This document shows positions 12,900 to 18,002 of a stretch of DNA of 18,002 nt, piece by piece. Under the pieces are notes generated by a model. That model did not search any database and was not told the DNA's origin. It saw only the letters and a program-made list of their open reading frames with translations. Position numbers and translations under genes: made by a program. This stretch comes from Coprosoma sp963632935 (GTDB lineage: Bacteria > Bacillota_I > Bacilli_A > RF39 > UBA660): positions 1-18,002 of the forward strand of contig CAVGWA010000023.1 of the NCBI GenBank assembly GCA_963632935.1, read 5' to 3'. Each line of letters begins with the position of its first letter. The first letter of the stretch is position 1.

Positions 12900-15116
12900 T
12901 TAACCTTTATTATTAAATTTATACTTTATTTTATCTAGTAGATGTGAATTTCTAACATATTCATTATTATTATGAATACTAAAAACAAAAGCATCAGGTT
13001 CTCCTATTAAAATTAGTTTTCTTTTGGCTCTAGTGATTCCTGTGTAAATTAATTTTTTATAAAGCATTCTTCCATAACTTAAACTCATAGGCATAATAAC
13101 CATATCAAATTCACTACCTTGACTTTTATGAATGCTTATAATAAATCCATGTTTTATTTTATTAAAATCTTTAGGTGTATATTTTACTAAGTTCCCATCA
13201 AAATCAACATATATCTCATTTTTTTTGTTTTCACTATCTTTGCTATATTTTATGTATTTTATAATACCAATATCACCATTATATACATTTTCTTCTGGCA
13301 TATTTATAAGTTGTAATATTTTATCATTTTCCCTGAAAATAACATCTCCATTTTTTATTTCTCTTTTTTTTGAATCTTTTGGATTAAAAACGTTCTGAAG
13401 ATATTTATTTAAAATGTCAATGCCATTTTCACCTTTATACATTGGTGCGAGTAACTGAAAACTTTTATAATTATAACCTTTTTCAGTAATCTTTTGGCAT
13501 AAATTAAGTAGATTGTTTTTTATATGAATAGAAGAACATTTTAAAAAAGTATAATCATTATAGGTTTTTAAATAATTACCTGTTAATCTTCCTTTTTTAA
13601 TGTCATGAGCCAAAGATATTATATATGAATTTTTATCTTGTCTGTATAAATGATCAAGGTGAACAACATTAACACAATCACTTAGTATTAAATCTTTAAG
13701 TAAATTACCTGGTCCAACACTTGGCAATTGATTATAATCACCAACTAATATCATTTTTACATTGTTTTTTAATCCTTTAAGCAGACTATCAAATAAATTT
13801 ATATCAATCATACTAACTTCATCAATAATAACTAGTTTCACGTTTGATTTATTATCTTCGTTTACCATAAATTCATTACTATCTTTATTCCACTTTAAAA
13901 ATCTATGAATGGTTGAAGCTGGAAGATTAGTAGATTCGCTCATACGTTTACTTGCTCTTCCTGTTGGTGCGAGCAGAGCTAAAGCTTCTATAAATTCATC
14001 ATCTTTTAATTTATTAACATGCTGATAAAGTTCAACGATAGCTTTTATAATTGTAGTTTTACCTGTACCGGGACCTCCAGTTATAATTAAAAAATTATTT
14101 TCAAGTGCCTCTATAATAGCTTTTTTTTGTTGTTCGTTATATTTAATATTATTAATATCTTCTAGCTGATTGATTAAGTCATTTAAATTTTTATAATTCT
14201 TTTTAGTAATATTTTTAAAACTGTAAATTTTTTCTACTATATTATTTTCTGCATCCCATATTTCCTTTAAATAATAATCATTATTTGATATGACTATATA
14301 GTCATTTTCTTCTAATTTTTTGAAAATATCATCATAATTTTCGTAATTTATGTTTAAAAATTTATTAGTATTTTTAATTATATCTTCTTTTTTTAAATAA
14401 CTATCACCATTTTTATAGATTAAATTTTGTATGATATATAAAGTTGCAGCTTTAATTCTTTGAATATCAAATAAGTCAATATTTAAATTTTGTGCGGCTT
14501 TATCCACTTTTAAAAATGAAATGTCCGGAAGATTATAAATAATTTGATAAATATTTGTATCAATAATTCTAAGTGTATTTTCTCTATATTTATTATATAT
14601 GTTTAATGCTTCCTTCATTGAAAACCCTAGGTCTATTAATCTAGCAATGACTTGATGGCTCTCTTCATATTTTTTTAAAATATTAACTATATTATTAGAT
14701 TTTTTTAAAGTAAGTTTAGGTACTAAGTTTAAACAGCTAGGATCTTCTAGGATTCTATCTAATGCATTATCACCGAGTGTATCTGCAATAGTTTTAGCAA
14801 GTTTTTCACCAACACCTGGAAATAAATCACTAGCTAAAAAAATAGCAACGGCATCTTTACCAGTAGGCTTTATTCTTTCATATTTGGTTGTTTGAAATTG
14901 TATTCCATATCTTGGATGATTAACAAATTCACCATACATGACATATGTATCATCCTCATTTAAATTATGAAAATATCCTGTAAAGGTTATGGCTTTATTT
15001 ATATAATCTTTAAATATTTCATCATTTGTTTCACGTACTTTAAATAATCCTATTACGTAACCATTATCCGAGGTAAAAATCGATTTTCTAAAATTTCCTT
15101 TAATAAAAATATTCAT
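12900..15116 (-). CDS. recD2: RecD2-type 5'-3' DNA helicase
   Basis: The 738-aa protein is a superfamily 1B helicase of the RecD2 (YrrC) type, found in bacteria where it works without RecBC in DNA repair and replication-stress tolerance. The N-terminal half holds the OB-like and helix-hairpin-helix region (FPGVGEKLAKTIADTLG, about 99-115) of this subfamily. Walker A is GGPGTGKT (347-354), Walker B is IIDEVSMID (430-438), and the C-terminal motifs are HKSQGSEFDMVIMP and YTGITRAKRKLILIG. All are intact and the length is normal. The ATG at 15116 is chosen for its AAAGGTGAT site; a TTG six codons upstream lies before that site and is unlikely. It starts directly after a terminator hairpin that overlaps the stop of the preceding gene, so it is probably expressed partly by read-through. 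Confidence 0.93.
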   Translation of the reverse strand: MNIFIKGNFRKSIFTSDNGYVIGLFKVRETNDEIFKDYINKAITFTGYFHNLNEDDTYVMYGEFVNHPRYGIQFQTTKYERIKPTGKDAVAIFLASDLFPGVGEKLAKTIADTLGDNALDRILEDPSCLNLVPKLTLKKSNNIVNILKKYEESHQVIARLIDLGFSMKEALNIYNKYRENTLRIIDTNIYQIIYNLPDISFLKVDKAAQNLNIDLFDIQRIKAATLYIIQNLIYKNGDSYLKKEDIIKNTNKFLNINYENYDDIFKKLEENDYIVISNNDYYLKEIWDAENNIVEKIYSFKNITKKNYKNLNDLINQLEDINNIKYNEQQKKAIIEALENNFLIITGGPGTGKTTIIKAIVELYQHVNKLKDDEFIEALALLAPTGRASKRMSESTNLPASTIHRFLKWNKDSNEFMVNEDNKSNVKLVIIDEVSMIDINLFDSLLKGLKNNVKMILVGDYNQLPSVGPGNLLKDLILSDCVNVVHLDHLYRQDKNSYIISLAHDIKKGRLTGNYLKTYNDYTFLKCSSIHIKNNLLNLCQKITEKGYNYKSFQLLAPMYKGENGIDILNKYLQNVFNPKDSKKREIKNGDVIFRENDKILQLINMPEENVYNGDIGIIKYIKYSKDSENKKNEIYVDFDGNLVKYTPKDFNKIKHGFIISIHKSQGSEFDMVIMPMSLSYGRMLYKKLIYTGITRAKRKLILIGEPDAFVFSIHNNNEYVRNSHLLDKIKYKFNNKG

Positions 15117-15132
15117 TAAATCACCTTTTAAC

Positions 15133-15152
15133 AAAAAAAGCCATTTAGGCTT
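15133..15152 (-). terminator. Terminator before recD2
   Basis: On the minus strand AAGCC-TAAAT-GGCTT is followed by TTTTT. The upstream gene's TAA is in the stem, and the recD2 ribosome binding site follows within 10 bases. The 5-bp stem suggests incomplete termination. Confidence 0.65.
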
Positions 15153-15576
15153 ATTTTACATGAGCATTTTGAACAGTTTCTAATGAAACAACACCATTAT
15201 TAATATATGCATTTGCATATTCTTGAGCAGAAATACCATCTACACTAGCAAAGTGTCGTCCGTTTTGATCGCTAAAATATGCTGTTCCACCTTTTTGAAT
15301 TTCTAATTTATATCCTTGCAAATTTGGAATTTCCATTTCAACTGAATAGGCAATTTCAGTAGCTTTTTCCATATTTTGATGTTGAATGGCATTAAATGCA
15401 ATGCTTCCTCCAACTATTGCTAATCCAATGGAACCCGCAACTAATATTTTTTTAAATGATATATTCCTTTGAAAATTAAATTTTTCATCTTTTCTAGGAA
15501 GTTTTGATATTCTTATAAAATCATCATCAGTATAATTTGGAATGAACTTTACTATATTATCTTTTTCTTCATACAT
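15151..15576 (-). CDS. One-pass membrane protein, unknown, 141 aa
   Basis: The protein has an acidic/basic cytosolic N-terminus (1-40), one membrane helix (KKILVAGSIGLAIVGGSIAF, about 42-61) and an external part of about 80 residues. The external part has a helix (MEKATEIAY), a strand-like stretch (KLEIQKGGTAYFSDQNGRHF) and a C-terminal helix. I see no family motif. The ATG at 15576 is chosen because GTGGTGAT lies upstream and the promoter (15593-15621) ends there; a longer frame would start inside the promoter. It lies between mtaB and recD2 and may be lineage-specific. Confidence 0.75.
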   Translation of the reverse strand: MYEEKDNIVKFIPNYTDDDFIRISKLPRKDEKFNFQRNISFKKILVAGSIGLAIVGGSIAFNAIQHQNMEKATEIAYSVEMEIPNLQGYKLEIQKGGTAYFSDQNGRHFASVDGISAQEYANAYINNGVVSLETVQNAHVK

Positions 15577-15592
15577 TTTTATCACCACTTTA

Positions 15593-15621
15593 ATTATAAC
15601 AAAATTATTTATTATATTCAA
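15593..15621 (-). promoter_or_regulatory. Promoter inside the mtaB 3' end
   Basis: TTGAAT (15616-15621), a 17-base spacer and TATAAT (15593-15598) with TG one base before the -10 lie on the minus strand. The -35 and part of the spacer are in the last mtaB codons. The -10 lies 16 bases before the ATG at 15576, giving a very short leader. Confidence 0.65.
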
Positions 15622-16870
15622 TAATTTCACATATCAAATATGGATATTGAATTTCTTTGGCACAAACTAATATCTCTTTGCCATGGAATGTTTCATCACC
15701 TTTTGCTTTTATATGTAAATAATTAGCAGAATGACCAATTAAATATCCATTTTCATATATTTCTGGAATATAGGTGAATTTTTTATTAATAAATTTATTC
15801 ATATAATCAATTTCTAATTGTTTAGATAAGGCAAGTAGTTTCTTTACTCTATCTTTTTTTACATTACCTAAAACTTTATTTTTCATTTTACTAGCAACGG
15901 TTCCTTCCCTATCTGAATATGGGAAAACATGAATTTTAGTAAAATTAATTTTTTTTATAGTCTCAACTGTTTCGTTGAAAAGTTCTTCTGTTTCACCAGG
16001 AAAACCAACAATTACATCGGTTGTAATATTTATTTCTGGTCTAATTTTTCTTAACTTTTCAATTTTATTTATAAAATATTCTTTATCATATTTTCTTTTC
16101 ATTAATTTTAAAATTGTATTAGATCCAGATTGCAAAGGAATATGCATATGGCTAACTAAAATATCACTATTATTTATCACATTTAAGACTTGATTATTTA
16201 ATTCTGTTACTTCAACCGAAGAAATTCTAAGTCTCCTTATACCCTCTATTTTTACCATATCATTAAGAAGCAAAGCAAAATTATAATTTCCATCATGATA
16301 ATTACCAGTATGTATTCCAGTTAAAACGATTTCTTCATGTCCATTTTTTATTAATTCTCTTGCTTCTTTTAAAACAACATCATGACTTTTACATCTAACA
16401 TGACCTCTTACATAGGGAATAATACAGTAGCTACAGTAGTTGTCACAGCCATCTTGAATTTTTATGTAAGCTCTAGTCAAATCGAAATGATTTAAACTCA
16501 TATTTTCAAAATCTGCATTTTCCATATTTTTAACGACATTTATTTTTTCATTTTTATAGTCCTTAATGAAGTTAACAATCTCGGTTTTTTTCTGATTGCC
16601 AATTATAATATCAGCATCAATATTTAAGTCTTTTTTATTTTGTATCATACATCCACAAACAATTAAAATTGCATCAGGATACTTTCTACGTAGACTTCTT
16701 ATAATTTTTCTAGATTTACTATCAGCAGTATTTGTAACTGTACAGGTGTTTACAATAGCAATATCAGGATTTTCTGATTTATGATAACCGTGATTTTCCA
16801 ATAAATTAGCCATAACTTCACTTTCATATTCATTAACTTTACACCCTAAGGTTATTATTTTATATGTCAT
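15605..16870 (-). CDS. mtaB: tRNA t6A37 methylthiotransferase MtaB
   Basis: The 421-aa radical SAM enzyme adds a methylthio group to N6-threonylcarbamoyladenosine 37 in tRNAs that read ANN codons. The N-terminal UPF0004 domain has the three cluster cysteines C10 (GCKVN), C43 (NTCTV) and C74 (VCGCM). The radical SAM cluster is C142-DNY-C146-SY-C149. The later motifs EIVLTGIHTG, HIPLQSGSN, VGFPGETEE and FPYSDREGT are typical, and a TRAM-like domain closes the protein. Length is normal. The ATG at 16870 is chosen because GGAGGTATAT directly precedes it; a TTG four codons upstream overlaps that site. It follows a terminator hairpin with no room for a promoter between them. Confidence 0.95.
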   Translation of the reverse strand: MTYKIITLGCKVNEYESEVMANLLENHGYHKSENPDIAIVNTCTVTNTADSKSRKIIRSLRRKYPDAILIVCGCMIQNKKDLNIDADIIIGNQKKTEIVNFIKDYKNEKINVVKNMENADFENMSLNHFDLTRAYIKIQDGCDNYCSYCIIPYVRGHVRCKSHDVVLKEARELIKNGHEEIVLTGIHTGNYHDGNYNFALLLNDMVKIEGIRRLRISSVEVTELNNQVLNVINNSDILVSHMHIPLQSGSNTILKLMKRKYDKEYFINKIEKLRKIRPEINITTDVIVGFPGETEELFNETVETIKKINFTKIHVFPYSDREGTVASKMKNKVLGNVKKDRVKKLLALSKQLEIDYMNKFINKKFTYIPEIYENGYLIGHSANYLHIKAKGDETFHGKEILVCAKEIQYPYLICEIIEYNK

Positions 16871-16880
16871 ATATACCTCC

Positions 16881-16906
16881 AAAAAAAATAAGCTATTCTA
16901 GCTTAT
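16881..16906 (-). terminator. Terminator before mtaB
   Basis: On the minus strand ATAAGCTA-GAA-TAGCTTAT is followed by eight T. The upstream gene's stop (16903-16905) is in the stem, and the mtaB ribosome binding site starts at once after the T-run. Confidence 0.8.
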
Positions 16907-17583
16907 AAATTTTTTCTAAATTCCTTTAATGAGTTTAAAAATTGTGTGTTTTCCATTTTTTCTTCATCAGAATCAATTTCATTATAAGCACTATTTATTA
17001 TATCATTAGTTTTAGAAAAAGTTTCTGTTTTTTTTCTTGCATTTTTATTTTGAATACCATAAATTGGTGAAATTATATCAGAATTTTTAAAACCACGATA
17101 AGGTTTTTCTTCTTCAATATCTAATGATAATTGTTTTGAACTTTCATAGGTATTCATAGCAGATGAAACTTCCATATCTGCTTTTTCTTCTGCTGTTTTT
17201 TCATACTCACTTGCTTTAGCTTTTAATTTTTCAGCTTCTGCCATTAATTCTTGATAACTAATAATTGCATTTTCTTCTTGTTGTCTTTCAAATTCGTCAA
17301 TATCGCCTTTAGTAGTTTCATTTTGTTTCTTTAGATCTTCATTCATTTGATTAAATACCCGTTCTAATTCTTCTTTTGCTTTTTTTTGCTCGTCGGTTAA
17401 AGTATTATCATCAATCTTAACAGCATTAATTTCATTATCAAATCTTTCATCTTCACTAATAGGTTTTACTTTTAGTTTATTATTTACAACCTTAAAAATA
17501 ATAGCAATTATGATAAAAATTACTATAGCAATGCAAGCAATTATCATTAAAACACTATCAGAAATTTCAAATAATATATTCAT
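16903..17583 (-). CDS. Membrane-anchored coiled-coil protein, unknown
   Basis: The 226-aa protein has an N-terminal membrane helix (about 10-32, VLMIIACIAIVIFIIIAIIF) and a long charged region. A strong coiled coil runs from about 65 to 145 (EQKKAKEELERVFNQMNEDL onwards), and a polar, probably unordered tail (155-226) follows. The tail contains YRGFKNSDIISPIYGIQ, which may be a binding segment. The ATG at 17583 follows GGAGTGGATTG; a GTG three codons upstream overlaps this site. The layout recalls membrane-tethered cell-envelope or division proteins, but I see no named domain. It precedes mtaB with a terminator between them. Confidence 0.75.
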   Translation of the reverse strand: MNILFEISDSVLMIIACIAIVIFIIIAIIFKVVNNKLKVKPISEDERFDNEINAVKIDDNTLTDEQKKAKEELERVFNQMNEDLKKQNETTKGDIDEFERQQEENAIISYQELMAEAEKLKAKASEYEKTAEEKADMEVSSAMNTYESSKQLSLDIEEEKPYRGFKNSDIISPIYGIQNKNARKKTETFSKTNDIINSAYNEIDSDEEKMENTQFLNSLKEFRKNL

Positions 17584-17592
17584 ACAATCCAC

Positions 17593-17857
17593 TCCAAAAT
17601 ATTAATTCAAAGCCTTTTAAAAAAATAAAAACAAGATTTTTTAAACCCCGTGGCTTACACACTATATACAGTTTACCACAAAGAAAAATATTTTCATAGT
17701 AAATTATACATTTTTTTACAAAAATGTCGCTGTAAAAAAAATGTTAATGTTCTTTTTTATTTTTAGTCGTGCGAATTTATCAATAATGTTATGAATATTT
17801 TAATTAAATATATATTAGTAACATTTATATAATAAAACAAAATTAGCAAAAATTTGC
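17593..17857. other. AT-rich intergenic region
   Basis: The 265 bases between the coiled-coil gene and the insertion sequence hold no gene. They contain a 12-bp inverted repeat (17709-17743), and nearer the gene a possible long stem in which GCC (about 17608) could pair with GGC near 17652 around A/T-rich strands. The CCCCGTGGC stretch (17646-17654) is unusually GC-rich for this window. I see no clear promoter or known riboswitch. Confidence 0.5.
17709..17743. repeat. Inverted repeat
   Basis: CATTTTTTTACA (17709-17720) and TGTAAAAAAAATG (17731-17743) are inverted copies with one extra base and a 10-base loop. The T-run lies inside the stem rather than after it, so it is not a standard terminator. 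Confidence 0.5.
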
Positions 17858-17882
17858 GGTTGTATTATAAATGGTGTTGGTG

Positions 17883-17905
17883 AGTGTAAATCACTACACT
17901 ATTTT
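17883..17905 (+). terminator. Hairpin inside the IS end
   Basis: AGTGTA-AATCAC-TACACT followed by ATTTTT could block transcription entering the insertion sequence from outside, a usual safeguard in IS ends. It is short, so termination may be weak. Confidence 0.35.
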
Positions 17906-17970
17906 TATTAAAAAAAGACATAAGTTTGATACAATGTAATTGTTAACAATACACTGAAAGGAATAAACTT

Positions 17971-18002
17971 ATGTCTACAAATAATTATATACTAAATTTA
18001 CT
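17971..18002 (+). CDS. Transposase, first 10 codons only
   Basis: The ATG at 17971 follows GAAAGGA (17956-17962). The visible peptide is MSTNNYILNL. This matches the opening of ISL3-family transposases as I remember them (a short polar start, then YILNLL), DDE enzymes that move the element. Only 32 bases are present, so the call rests on this start and the IS-like end upstream. Confidence 0.5.
   Translation, partial: MSTNNYILNL

Larger units (their letters stand above)
17858..18002 (+). mobile_element. Insertion sequence left end, probably ISL3 family
   Basis: The plus-strand transposase-like start at 17971 is preceded by about 110 bases with features of an IS end. A likely terminal repeat starts GGTTGTATTATAAATGGTG at about 17858, with GGTGTTGGTG as in ISL3-type ends. 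A hairpin (17883-17900) follows, and then a possible promoter, TTGATA (17926-17931) with TACACT (17950-17955). The rest, including the right end and the target duplication, is outside the window. The family is suggested from memory of the end and the start peptide only. Confidence 0.5.

Noticed and set aside
1..18002. Mollicute genetic code (TGA as Trp)
   Set aside because: Several genes end in TGA with the next gene properly placed, and Trp residues in conserved motifs are read from TGG.

Overview
The window comes from a very AT-rich, low-GC Gram-positive bacterium (Bacillota). AGGAGG-type ribosome binding sites are strong, TGG encodes tryptophan while TGA is used as a stop, and intrinsic terminators are AT-rich hairpins followed by T-runs. 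A D-Ala-D-Ala carboxypeptidase and a cell-wall amidase show that it makes peptidoglycan, so it is not a true mollicute. A gut Bacilli or Erysipelotrichia-type lineage would fit, but this is inference. No rRNA, tRNA or CRISPR array is visible.

Accessory region, about 1-7720. Almost everything reads on the minus strand. From right to left there are two defence-like transcription units. Unit A (7518 down to 5120) encodes a small three-helix membrane protein, a ThsB-family (DUF1863) TIR-like protein, a second classical TIR protein and a Fic-domain protein. It ends in a clear terminator at 5085-5118. Unit B (5008 down to 771) starts from an extended -10 promoter. It encodes a coiled-coil/Mrr-type endonuclease, a MazG-like nucleotide pyrophosphohydrolase, a HEPN-fold protein and a DUF2075 (Schlafen group 3-like) helicase with an N-terminal RecB-like nuclease motif set. 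Left of this, 1-770 holds a small transcript region with a good promoter, two terminators, a possible leader peptide, nested inverted repeats, a 42-aa ribbon-helix-helix protein and the start of an unknown gene. It looks like control DNA of a mobile element.

The right edge of the accessory region is marked by a cell-wall amidase gene (7699-7992) whose frame leaves the family pattern after about residue 90. This is what integration of an element into a chromosomal amidase gene would leave. The partner half would lie left of this window.

Chromosomal region, about 7993-17857. It contains dacA-type carboxypeptidase, a DUF4234/DUF2752 membrane protein pair, formate-tetrahydrofolate ligase (fhs), an unknown plus-strand gene, a 50-aa small protein, RecD2 helicase, a one-pass membrane protein, MtaB tRNA methylthiotransferase and a membrane-anchored coiled-coil protein. 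Several terminator hairpins here contain the upstream gene's stop codon and sit directly before the next gene's ribosome binding site. A perfect 28-bp tandem duplication covers the end of fhs. The window ends inside an insertion sequence, probably ISL3 family, with only its left end and the first ten transposase codons present.

The most interesting content is the pair of adjacent units A and B: a Thoeris-like TIR/membrane-effector cassette with a Fic protein, and a four-gene nuclease/pyrophosphohydrolase/HEPN/helicase cassette, both at the end of what looks like an integrated element.
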